Shown here piece by piece: positions 22,960-33,800 of a DNA stretch of 64,000 nt. The notes beneath the pieces were generated by a model, which saw only the letters and a list, made by a program, of their open reading frames with translations, was not told where the DNA came from and made no database searches. Position 1 is the first letter of the stretch; the number at the start of each line of letters is the position of its first letter. The translations under genes and the position numbers were made by a program. The stretch is from Hexactinellida sp. DTS-2022 (taxonomy: Eukaryota; Porifera; Hexactinellida), in NCBI GenBank assembly GCA_028753945.1, contig JAPNXP010000003.1, positions 2,294,001 to 2,358,000 on the forward strand, read 5' to 3'.

Positions 22960-24940
22960 CCCTGGCAATTTATATGCCCCCCCTAAGTAAAAAATCCTGG
23001 CAACTTCCCTGAACATAAGGAATAGGAATCATTACGCTATACCTAATTTTCGCTTGTTTAAAGCGTTTCACTGATCTCTCTTTCGTTAATTCTGCCAGAT
23101 CCTGTAATTCCTGTTGTCGTATCATTTCGCCCATTCTTTCAAATTCCATTTTCCTTTGATTGTCACACAAATGACAAATAACTGACTCTCCAAAGCTTCT
23201 TCATCTGGACGTCAGTAACCGCACAGGGTAAAATCGCATGACAAACCATACCACAGTCCTTACCAAGGTTTCATCCAGGCGTATGCGGCGCGTATTTTGG
23301 AAGGATTTTAATCTAGGCGTACAAAAATCGAGAGATGCTCCCATAGAATTAATACAAAATGATCAATTTAGTCGCGTTTGAACAAGCTCAAGCTAAATCT
23401 AGGCGCGCGGTAAATTTTTGTCTGGATGAAAGCCTGGTCCTTACAACAATGTGTCCACTGTGAGTTCATTGTAAGAAATGCAGACATTCGTAGTCGAATA
23501 TCTGAATCAATATCAATTGTTTCAACTTTCTCAGTTATCCCCATCTCTTCGGCAAGTTGTTCTTCTGTTTGGAGTTCAGTTGTCACTTCTTTTGGAATGT
23601 TTAGAGGGAAAATTCCAACTCGTGGCTTTCCTCCAAATTGAGCTTCGTGAGGTGACCGCCCAATACCTATTTAAAAAATTTGTTATATGTAGTAGGGATC
23701 TCCCAGAAGTCTACGAACGCGTGCACTTCTTGGACAATACTCCGATTTTACTTTTACCTGAATGAAACCTGATTTTCTTTTTCATTGGACAAATCTTAGC
23801 CCTCTGACCACTTTGTGGTGAAGTTATCCTTTTAACAACAAGCAAAAATTATTTCAACATCCTGGTTCGCTTGTTCCACATAAGCTTGAGATTGTGAATG
23901 GCGTGGCTTTCCATGTACAGTCGACACTCGGGCCACATTGTCAAAACTCTTCTTTTAAGATTTAATAGGTAAACTGTTTATTACAGATTTATCATTTTAC
24001 AGCAATAACTATAGCGAATTATCTGACTGAAGGATGTGAGGCAGGGGTTTATCTAGGATTTTCTTGGTCGGCACATTTTTTGATAAAAGTAAAAATTGTA
24101 TGGCGCCCTAAAGGTGTTAGCCATAATACTTTATCGGTACAATTCAATGATGAGGCATTATTTTAAGGATACAAAATATGTACGGTACCCAAACAGGAAT
24201 TTATCCAGGAATTTCTATGGCCAAAAATCTTGCCAGAGACCTGGCACCAAATTAAGTGCCAACGGCACCTAAATGGAATCACACTGCGGGCACTTTTCCA
24301 CCTCAACTGATGCCTGGCTGGCACCTAAAAGTGCCGGCCAGGCATCTAGATAACCCCTGATGTGAGGTGCACCCTTGTCACAAAAGATATCTAATATCTG
24401 ATAAGCAACTTCTTCAGCCTTTTTAGTCTTGAGAGCTCTTAGTGAAATAAATTTGGTGAGATGGTCCTGATAGTTCATAATGAATCGATAATCACCATCT
24501 GCCTGGCTCTGCATGTCGATTAAATCAACCTAAAGAGTTAATTATTTAATTATTTGAATATAGGTATTCCCTGACACTTCGAGTTCAAATTGCTGAAATC
24601 AGAGGTTTTACAGCTAAAGACTTTCGAACCTTCCGTTTTTTCAGCTGACAAGTTTCACAGAGACCCAAATAGACTTGCATTTTGCTCCTTTGTAACATTA
24701 GCATACTTTTCTCCTATTTTGCGATGCATTATACTATCTCTATGTCCAGTTTAAGATGAGATGAATGAATAACGTTGAATAATTCTTCAATGATAACATA
24801 GCGCAATTGAGTTCCTCTTTTTGTTAAATTCTTGATAACTTCTCCTTCAGCGGTGGTCCTTATGTGTCTTCTTCTGTTTTCCAATTCGATCAATCGATGG
24901 AGAATTTGATAGTATTTCTCGGTGATAGAGATTCCTCAAT
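22960..24940 (-). pseudogene. Fossil of a retroelement-type integrase (KRBA2-like)
   Basis: Scattered minus-strand segments resemble the integrase-derived KRBA2-like proteins seen in many invertebrates: a zinc-binding-type N-terminal part (about 24600-24930), a core segment around 24390-24514 (DYRFIMNYQDHLTKF), a later core segment near 23850-23940 and a tail towards 22970. It is clearly broken in several places and also interrupted by a hAT MITE. Old by appearance. Confidence 0.6.
24042..24359. mobile_element. hAT-type MITE within the integrase fossil
   Basis: Ends caggggtttatctagga / catctagataacccctg and an 8-bp duplication atgtgagg (24034-24041 and 24360-24367). The interior is built from the phrase ggcacttttaggtgcc and its complement. 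It is younger than the fossil it interrupts. Confidence 0.8.
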
Positions 24941-25510
24941 TGTAAAATATTTATTGTTTTTTATTGTTAGTTATTTTTATTTTACTTAATCACAAGAACT
25001 GGATGCGAATATTACTAAATTATGAATTTAGTTCATTTACACATGCATTGATTGATCTAGTCATACGTCCATGATTACTAAAACCCAATATTTATTCTTG
25101 AGTTGATTTTTTATTTAACTTTTTTCTGCAGTTTTAATAATTTATTATTTAGTGCTACTCTTCAGTAGTTAGTGTAAATCAAAATTCTAGTTAATTAAAA
25201 AGAAATTGACACCAAAAAGTTGGCCCCCACACATAACCAGATTCCGGCAAAAATCGGAGCCTATACAGGCTATACTCAGGGGCGTAGCTAGGGGGGGGGG
25301 GGGATATCCGGATGAGAAACTTTCATAGTCCGTACGCTAGATACTTTCTAGAAATTGGATTCTTAAAAAATCCAATTATAACATTTCAAATGTGATAACT
25401 GGCCGATTATTTTGGGTACGTATTAATGCGGTTAAGATTAGCGAGGGTCTACTGTATAGTATTCAAAAATCCTGGAAAATTTAATTTTAGATTTTCAAAA
25501 TAGGGCCGAT

Positions 25511-25625
25511 AACAGTAGAACCTCGTTAAGTACGAACACCAGGGACCGTCAAATATGTTCGCCTTCTCCCGAATTAGTATTAATAGGTGTAACTCACATT
25601 GAAATACTTGAAGGGGAAGCAAATT
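25511..25625. mobile_element. pogo-type MITE fragment in the TMEM164 5' flank
   Basis: Starts cagtagaacctcgttaagta and continues with the family's internal phrases (ccagggaccgtc, attgaaatacttgaagggg), ending about 40 bp before the TMEM164 ATG. A right-hand end of the same family (gcgagggtctactgta) lies at about 25440-25457. Part of the TMEM164 leader or proximal promoter is therefore MITE-derived. Confidence 0.55.
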
Positions 25626-25663
25626 CTCTTTAAACTCTATTTTAACCTTTAAGAATTTAGACA

Positions 25664-26518
25664 ATGTTAGATATAGATTTTACAGCAATCTCTGAATACA
25701 TGGAGGAAGTGTGCTATGGTGGGTTGAATACATCTTTAATTAGTCAGGGAGGTAAAGATTGTGCTGAATTTCTCTCTTTTGAGCAGAAAATATATGAAAC
25801 TATGCTCTCAACTTTAATTATGTTAATCTCGAGTTTTATCACCTGGTATTTCATTTCCCTACCGAAAATCTATCCGAAAGACACCAATCCACTTGGTCAA
25901 CGGCTTTTGTTACTTTCCCTGGGAATAATTTTTGGTATAGAAACTGGTTTTAAATTCGCCTCACGAAAACTTTTATTTTTCCTCAATCCGTGTCATATGC
26001 TAACTGTTCTGCAGTTATTGATTCTCGCCTCGAAGCCAGGTCATATATCATTTACAATGTTACGGATCATGTTGCATTACGTCTATGGTGCATTTATCGC
26101 GATTTTTCTCGCTCATATGGAAGGTCGGTATTTTTTCGGTGAATTTGTTTCATTCTGGATTCATCATATCCTTCTAGCATTCATAATCCCCCCTTACATG
26201 GTGTATATTTGGGGCCCAGAAAGTGTTGAGCCAATTTTCAATCTCGGTTGGAACGCATTGACCGGAATTATTTTCGGTATTCATCACCATTATATCCTAC
26301 AACCGATTGGGGCTCTAACACATGTCAATCTTAACTATATTCTATGTCCGGCGGAGCGGGATCCATTTCGTGGACAGTACTACAGGTTTGCAGCGATTTT
26401 CCATCAATCCCTTTGTTTGTGTTTCATTGGGAAAGTATATGGAAACTTCATTCGCTACGTCATCATTCCACTTCTACCGAAAATAGATTATTTTCCCGAC
26501 AAAAAAAAAGAAGTTTAA
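25664..26518 (+). CDS. TMEM164: TMEM164-like ether-phospholipid acyltransferase, intronless, 284 aa
   Basis: A 284-codon ORF aligned by eye with human TMEM164 (297 aa) over its whole length: GGKDCAEFLSFEQ matches GGPDCAAFLSWQQ, GFKFASRKLLFFLNPCH matches GFKFATKTVIYLLNPCH, and VNLNYILCPAERDPFRG matches VNLNNMLCPAISDPFYG. About seven hydrophobic segments are visible (near residues 47-66, 81-98, 112-125, 128-150, 160-180, 190-210 and 250-275). C110 in LNPCH corresponds to the cysteine reported as catalytic in human TMEM164 (C123), which acylates lyso-ether phosphatidylethanolamine with polyunsaturated chains at the ER and influences ferroptosis. That function is from the vertebrate enzyme. The start is the first ATG and gives the N-terminal segment before YGG, as in other members. 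Absence of introns is notable beside multi-exon neighbours and could reflect retroposition or intron loss. Confidence 0.9.
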   Translation: MLDIDFTAISEYMEEVCYGGLNTSLISQGGKDCAEFLSFEQKIYETMLSTLIMLISSFITWYFISLPKIYPKDTNPLGQRLLLLSLGIIFGIETGFKFASRKLLFFLNPCHMLTVLQLLILASKPGHISFTMLRIMLHYVYGAFIAIFLAHMEGRYFFGEFVSFWIHHILLAFIIPPYMVYIWGPESVEPIFNLGWNALTGIIFGIHHHYILQPIGALTHVNLNYILCPAERDPFRGQYYRFAAIFHQSLCLCFIGKVYGNFIRYVIIPLLPKIDYFPDKKKEV

Positions 26519-26682
26519 GTGAAAACCTGTTTTTCTAGCTTGTGTAATCATTTGATGTATTATTAATTTATTATGTATTCGTTAGGAAATCATTTTAACT
26601 TTATTCAAGTAGTTTTACCAAATCTTTGTGCTTAGATTTGTTTATACTATCATGCGATGGCCCAAACATGGTTAATAAGGAG

Positions 26683-27010
26683 CAGGGGCGGCGCCAGGAA
26701 TCGAAGAACGGGGGGGGGGGGGGGGGGCTGGGAATGCCGAAACTTTTTTTCGAGGGGCCAAGCGTACGCTTCAAATTAACATTTAATTATTTCGAGTAAT
26801 AAGAATGCACGTACAATTGCCAGAAGAATGAGAAAACATAGTTACATACAATAAAAATATTAGTATATAGTAGTTGGCTAGTCTCAAATTGCAACTTTTT
26901 TTGTCCAATTCAAAAGAATGCGCGGAGGCTTACCCAAAAATTACGAGGGAGGCTCTCTAATATTACGGGGGGGCTTGAGCCCCGCCGAATTTGGGCTGGC
27001 GCCGCTACTG
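26683..27010. mobile_element. hAT-type MITE with poly-G tract
   Basis: TIRs caggggcggcgccag / ctggcgccgctactg; perfect 8-bp duplication ataaggag (26675-26682 and 27011-27018). A run of about 18 G lies 25 bp inside the left end. Confidence 0.85.
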
Positions 27011-27852
27011 ATAAGGAGACCACTAGCTGAAACCTCTAAAGCTCAGATTTTTTTCTTATTTTAATATATCAAAATATATTAAACACTTAAAAGTCAACGG
27101 ATTTTTTATTTGACTAATTTTTTTTAACGGCTTTCTTAAACTAGATCGACCAACATCTTTTCTATCTATTTATCTATCTAGTTATGTTTACTGTCTGTAT
27201 ATATATATATAAATGAGAATCCTTTTATAGAGCTGAGCTCTAGTAGAGTTCAGATTTTTTCCCATATTAAAAGCCCAGGCTTACTTTCTAAAGGTCAGTT
27301 CCAAACTCTGGGGAAAACTGACCTTTCTCAGTGCTTGAATACACATACTGAAGAACTGTACACTACTAGAGCTGAGCTCTATATAAGTTATTTATATGTA
27401 AATAACGGCTTCGCAAAATTGAATTTTTGAGGTTATAAAAGTGTCTGAAAACTACAATAGAAAATCCAAAATTGCAGTGTGCCGACGAATTCCCTTTGGA
27501 GGCACTATCTTTTGGTGGCTACTGGTTGGGTAATTGATAGTGCCTCAAAGGAAAATCCTGTCGGCACAGCAATTTTGGATTTTTTTCGTTTTGTCATCAT
27601 CACAATGAAGGTGTTAAATTATTTCAGAAAGGTGTTTCAGAAGGCAACGACCCTTAGAATGGTGGAAGTTTCCATTTAGCTCACTTCATTTGAGAGATAT
27701 TCAAGTTTCAGTAGAAAATAATCTCTGATGACTCAGCATTTTTAAAGTGCGTGTTGGGTGTTCACCCAACACCAACCAACCCATTCGAAATATATAATTC
27801 ACAAGATTGTAAAAATACATTTTTTAAATGATGTCATCATCACCTCAAGGTG

Positions 27853-28682
27853 TTAAGAGTCCCAGGGCTGTATCAACTCATTTTGAGTTGGCAAAAAAAC
27901 TCATTTCCTCCCTACCAACTCATTCAAAATATATGTACCAACTCATTCAACTCTTTCATTTTTATGTAACCAACTCATTCAACTCATTCAGAAAATGAGT
28001 TGATTGTACCAACCCATAATGCCAATTTTGCAAAAGTACAAATTCAATTGTATTATTCATTGATAAATAAGGAGTATAAGCTAATTAATTCATTATTATA
28101 ACAGATTACTTATATGGAGCTCAGTTACTAGGTTTCACTTTGATGACTAATAATTTTATAGAATGCATTGAAATTGACTAAAAAAGAGGTGTCGGTTTAA
28201 CACAAGTATATGTATTGAATAAATTAAGCTCTATCAGCGCTTAAACTTCTGTGGTAACTGAACTGCCATATAAGGTAGTGTTTCAATTCTAAAAGACCCA
28301 TAAGCTCAGAAATGAAATTTAGACCTAAATAAAAACCTACTTCAGTTACCATTAACTCAGCTCCATATAAGTATTTTGTTATTATTATAATACTCACTAA
28401 ACTGACTAAAGTATTAATTAAATACTAATAAACTAATTAGTACACGTATAAGCTTAATCTCCACATGACTTAATCTAGAAAATTCATTCTAAACGTATTT
28501 AAACCAAATCACGGTTTGAATGAATTGGACTCTTTTCAATTCATTTTCCACTGTTAACAACTCATTCAACTCATTCCTTTCCCATCACCAAATTCAACTC
28601 ATTAATTTTCCATCACCAACTCATTCAACTCATTCAAAAAAATGAGTTTTTTTGCCAACTCAAAATGAGTTGATACAGCCCT
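27853..28682. mobile_element. Fold-back element of the gagttgatacagccctg family
   Basis: Ends cagggctgtatcaactcatt / aatgagttgatacagccctg with about 45 bp of near-perfect inverted repeat. Near both ends the phrase caactcattcaactcatt is tandemly repeated. It interrupts copy A of the long dispersed repeat. Confidence 0.65.
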
Positions 28683-29484
28683 GCAGACACTCAAGACCCA
28701 CTTGTATAGGTGGTAAGTGGCATAAGGACCAATTGATAAATTTAAAGTTTGTTTCTATTTTATATCATGTCTGAGATTAATGAATTTAGCTAATAGTATA
28801 AATAATTAATTAATTTCTTATTATGTACAGCAAAATAAATTAAGTTCAATTATTTCCAATAATTATTAACTTGAATTGAATTTCACTATAATATTTGAAT
28901 TCAGCGTACTCGATAACCCCAATAATCTAATTGGAAGGGTTTCTATAAGTTAATGCACAGTGCGAATTAATTTGAATTAAATATTACGGTGTATCCATTG
29001 TGCAAGAATAACCTCGCAGAATTAAATATTACCACATATTCTGTTTGTTATGGAATGTAAAATCTTAGTTTACAATTAGAAAATAGAAGCCATCTCACAA
29101 GTGGAATCAATATAATTATCACAAGTTGAAACAATAGAATTAGATTTAACACTTTCAATTGAACTGTTAGTAAACAAAGGAAATTTGCAACTCAATTGCA
29201 CAATTAATTGTGGCACAAACAAAACCCAATTTTAAAATTCGGGCACTGAAAAGGTGTAGAATAATATTCTCTATCGAATGCATATAAATTGAATATTTGG
29301 GCACTATTTATTGTTCCTGTTGTAACATTAAACAGGTGTGAAATGTGTCTACAAAATGTAAGCAAAAATCGTGACTCCAGGTGCACATTTGTAATCCATG
29401 AGACACTTGTCATGAAAAATTGAAAATTTGGGCTCAAAACTCTGTTCTGTAGAGGGGATACGGGCTAAAAATTCGTAACCAAAG

Positions 29485-29649
29485 CAGAGTTAGAATCGGG
29501 TTCGGGTCGGGTTCGGGTCGGGCTCGGGTTAAGATTCGGATTTAGAATCGGGTTCGAACTTAGTGCGTAATCTACACTTATATACACATCGGGTCGGGTC
29601 GGGTTCGGGTTGAGTCAGGTTCTGAAAAGTGGACCCGATTCCAACTCTG
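29485..29649. mobile_element. hAT-type MITE with cgggttcgggt repeats
   Basis: Ends cagagttagaatcggg / cccgattccaactctg. The flanks aaccaaag (29477-29484) and aacaaaag (29650-29657) match in 7 of 8 bases. The interior repeats gggtcgggttcgggtcggg. Confidence 0.65.
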
Positions 29650-30107
29650 AACAAAAGCAGTGAGATTAGAACTGGGCCACTATACTATTGTATAGTCGGC
29701 ACAGTAATAATATTATAACTAACCAAGGCACTGAGGTTAGAACTGGGCCACTATACTATAGTAAATAGGTGTCGGTCAATACATATGGTAATTCCTTAGT
29801 TTTATTGATTTAGGGCGACCAACATAAACTATTAGAATACATTGGTATTGTGTTCGCATCTTGAGTTTTAGTAAATATATAATACTGATGGTAAATCAGA
29901 CATGCGAATATTTTGGATTTTGGTATTTTCGATTTTCGAGTCTTGAGATTTTGTACATTAGTCTTTGATTATACTGGACCAGAGTCACGAAATACACTTA
30001 GTACAGTCTTACAAAATTTTGTTTAATAACTCTAAGATATTTTTAAGGAAATACTGTATGAAATCTCTAGTTCTAGATATTAGTATTTGTAGTATCCATG
30101 TTTTTAT

Positions 30108-30441
30108 TAGTGTTGTAAAATTTCCAAAAATTTTGTTTTCTATGGAAATTTCCGGAAATTTCTGGAAATTTCTGGAAAGATTAAATATATTTCAAATTAT
30201 GCTTAGGATCTTTATTTGAAATTGCCAAAATTTATGTGCTACTTAAGTTAGACTGTCATGAGTGAAAATAACAAGCGCACAGTAACAACTCTACATTATA
30301 GATATTGTTTATTAAAATAAAAAAAACTAGGTAAATCTAATAATTTTTCATTGTAAAGTTTCCGGAAATTTAGATATTTTTTGGAAATTTCCGGAAAATT
30401 TCCAGAAATTTCCTAGGAAATTTTCCGACCTTACAACACTA
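30108..30441. mobile_element. hAT-type MITE (tagtgttgtaaaatttcc family)
   Basis: Ends tagtgttgtaaaatttcc / ccttacaacacta; perfect 8-bp duplication gtttttat (30100-30107 and 30442-30449). Repeats of ggaaatttccgg occur near both ends. Confidence 0.8.
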
Positions 30442-30896
30442 GTTTTTATAACCGTATCTGCTTAGAAACTAAAATTTAATTGGCACACATTTGTTCCAAG
30501 CAATTTGTCGAGATCTTGCTTAATAAATATGTATGTAACAGGCCTGGGCAGTGGCGGATTTAGGGGGGAGCACAGGGGGCACTTGCCCCCCCCCCCCCAC
30601 CCTTGAAAAATATTGCCAATGTAATATGTGCAAAATTTAGGTTCCCCCTTACCTAATCCTGGATCCGCCCCTGGGGTAAAAGTAATATGTAATTATCATT
30701 ATATTACGATCTTTGGTAATATAATTGTAATGGTAATTATAACAGGGATAAACAAGTAATTGTAATAGTAACATATTAAAATTAAATAAATTGACCCTAA
30801 GTCTTTATTGTAAGTGGGTTATTGGGACACATTGGTTCCTATATATTTGTCCCAATTAGGCAGAGTTCACTGAATTAGCATAAATTACACTTCTAT

Positions 30897-33800
30897 ATGG
30901 AGGGAATAGAAATTGGAGCTGGTTTTCTCGATCCAGAGCTTCCATTTAAATTTGAAAAACTTAAAGAGAGTTATACAAAAGAAAAATCAAAAGTTATTTC
31001 ATTGAAAAATTCTTTAACTGAAGAACAAATTAAGACGAAGCTACAAGACCAGAAAATAACAGAGCAGAATCAGAGAATAAGACAGTTCAACTTTGAGCAG
31101 GATTCGCTGCTTTTTAGGTTCAAGTTAACTACTTAATATTGTATTGGAATTTCTTCAGTCAACTGTTGAAGTCTATTTGTGTACAGTGGCGGTCCGAGCA
31201 AAAGCCTCGGAATAAAACATTCTGCCGCGGTCCCAGCCCAGGTTGTTAGTATAATTGCACGGGGCATGCTCCGGATTTATACTAAAAGCTCCAGATCCTG
31301 CGACCGCCCCTGTTTGTATAAAAGGCAGGCGCGGCGCCAGAGGGGGGGCAGCCGCCCCTCTTAATTTAAATTCTGCCCCCCCCCGCAGGTGGGGCAGGAT
31401 TTTAGGATATTTTCAAGTTAAAATCATATGTGATAACTTCGCCCAGGGAATCCCTGGACTCATGCCAGGAATCCTGGAAATTTAGTCATTCCCCTGGACA
31501 CATTTCTAGAGGCTCGAGGTCTAAAAATTTAGCTCGCTCTATTTTCATCAAAACATACATATTGTTACCGTATATCTCCAATAGTAGCATGGCCCCACCC
31601 CCCAAAGTTGCAAATAATTAAAAAAATATTATTTATGATAACTATTTTCTTCAAGAATATAACAATATTTTAATACAATGCTTATTTAGTAACGGGTATA
31701 TAATCAAATAAAATTTCAAATAAATCCCTGCATTTTCGATTAAGTCCCTATATCCCTGGATAGTTTGTAAGTATGACAAGTTCATCGTAGCTCCATTGTT
31801 TTTAGATAAATTCTGACAGTTGGAATAGCTGCCCCCCTGAAAAAATGGTTGTCCCCCTCTGCCCCCCCCCGCCCCCCCCCCAGTTCGAAAAACCTGGCGC
31901 CGCGCATGATAATAGGTCGAGTCGTGACCTTCGTTATATAAGGCCTTACTACTGAGTAGATTTTGCTGGACCATGGATTACTTAAAGGCCATTGATTATT
32001 AGCTGACATATCTTTATCTCAATAGCTAGTAATGATAGACCTGTGAAATGCATTATATTTGTATAGGAAGTTATGAACATGATATCAAGGCATACATAAC
32101 ACCCTTTAGAATTGTGATATATCACCATTTGATTACGTAATCGCTATTTTTCGTGGGAATTATCGTGTTTTTAAGCCTACTTTTAACATAGTTAAACGCG
32201 TTCTAAATGTTCAAAATTATTAGGACTTAATTCTTTATATGGTAATACACTCTTATCTCAAAGATTATTGAAGTTAGGCCTATAAAATGTATTATTAATG
32301 AGTAGGAAGTAACCTATTTCGGATAGATTAGTACTAGCATAGTTTACATAAAATCGATAGTTTTTGAGTTATGGCTCATTTTAGGAAATATACATTTCCC
32401 TGGCAACCGAGGAATGTGTTAACATTCCATTTATAATTTTGATATACAGTGGAGCCTCCCATAACGGACACTCCAAATAGCGGACAACCTCTAAATAACG
32501 GACAACCCTCGTGGCACGGATTTATTTATTTAGCATATGTCTAATAGAAAAGCAACCTCTAAATAGCGGACAACGGTTCCAGTCCCAAGGTGTCCGTTGT
32601 TCAGAGGCTCTACTGTATTTCATTAAACTAGTTATGGACATCCTCATGTTCCAATTTTGAACATTTAGAACGCGTTTAACTATGTTAAAAGTAGGCTATA
32701 AAGACACGATAATTCCCACGTAAAATAGCGATTACGTAATCAAATGGTGATATATCACAATTATAAAGGGTGTTATGTATGCCTTGATATCATGTTCATA
32801 ACTTCCTAAACAAATATAATGCATTTCTCAGGTCTATCATTACTAGCTATTGAGATAAAGATATGTCAGCTAATAATCAATGGCCTTTAAGTAATCCATG
32901 GTTCGGAGTAGTAGTAAGGCCTTATATAACGAAGGTCACGGTCGAGTCTATTCCACAAATTTGAATGAGACTTTTTATTAATAAATAAAGCATTATATTA
33001 GACTTAGTTCATGAATTTTTATCGCATTGGCATTCACGAATTGACCTGATCGCATTTTTATTTTAGTTGTCCGAATTGTATCAATTTTCGGAGATCTTTC
33101 ACTGCATCCAAAAAGACGCTAATCGCATTGAAACATTATTAAAACTCGATTGTTGTGTGTTATGTGTCTGTTTGTCCGGATTGTATTAAAGTGATAGGGG
33201 AATATAAATCTCATTTCTAATTCAGCTAATTATTAACTTCCATCGGGTATAATAGGTAAACAAGTATACTATACTGAACGCGAATTTCGCATTTATACAT
33301 TTCTAATATGAAAGAGTTGTTGTTGTTTATAAAAAATAGGACCGGTAAACAAATTATTGAAAATTCAAAATGTACCTAGAGGGTAACTTCCAAATGTTAG
33401 ATAAGGTAAACAATTTAATCTTATTATTTATTGTCTATTGAAAAAAGCGAGACCGCGTAGTGTTTGAGTTATCCGTCGCGAAGCGACCGGGACAGAAGGG
33501 CTCGTATGTATATGTCTCTTGTTTTATTGTGTATTTGTTGTCTACATTTGTACATAAGTATATCGGCACGGGCACCTTTCATTAGAATTCGAAACTGACT
33601 GTACAGTAGTGTTCGCCTAATAACAATTGCTCTAATAGCTATATTGCTCAAGTAGCAAGTTATTTTCATTCCCCAAGCGAGCATTTACTCTTAATCTTGT
33701 TCCTCTAATAGCAAGTTCGCCTATTAGCAATCTAATTTCCTGCAAAATGCGACTTGTTATTAGGCGAACGCGAACGCCGCTCTATAACCTTTCTCTATTA

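Larger units (their letters stand above)
20153..25663. other. Intergenic region DENND1-TMEM164
   Basis: No host gene that I can support. It contains the DENND1 polyadenylation signal (about 20214), an element bounded by caggcttgccgtgga / tccacggcaagcctg with long G runs (about 21180-21990), a decayed retroelement-type integrase stretch (about 22960-24940, minus), a hAT MITE inside it (24042-24359), a caggggcgtagctag end (about 25269) and two pogo-type MITE fragments just before TMEM164. Confidence 0.55.
27450..29780. repeat. Long dispersed repeat, copy A
   Basis: Starts with a hairpin-forming unit (about 27455-27580) whose arms are aaaatccaaaattgcagtg and its complement, and continues through phrases that recur in inverted order at 39400-41780, such as cacctcaaggtgtt, cccaacaccaaccaaccc and aataatctaattggaa. 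It ends with the gggccactatacta motif. No coding sequence recognised; class unknown. Confidence 0.5.
26519..30896. other. Intergenic region TMEM164-PPP1R21
   Basis: No gene supported. Contains a hAT MITE (26683-27010), a long dispersed repeat (about 27450-29780) with two elements nested in it (27853-28682 and 29485-29649), a hAT MITE (30108-30441), a G/C-run element (about 30549-30676) and a gtaattat-rich low-complexity patch (about 30680-30780). Confidence 0.6.
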
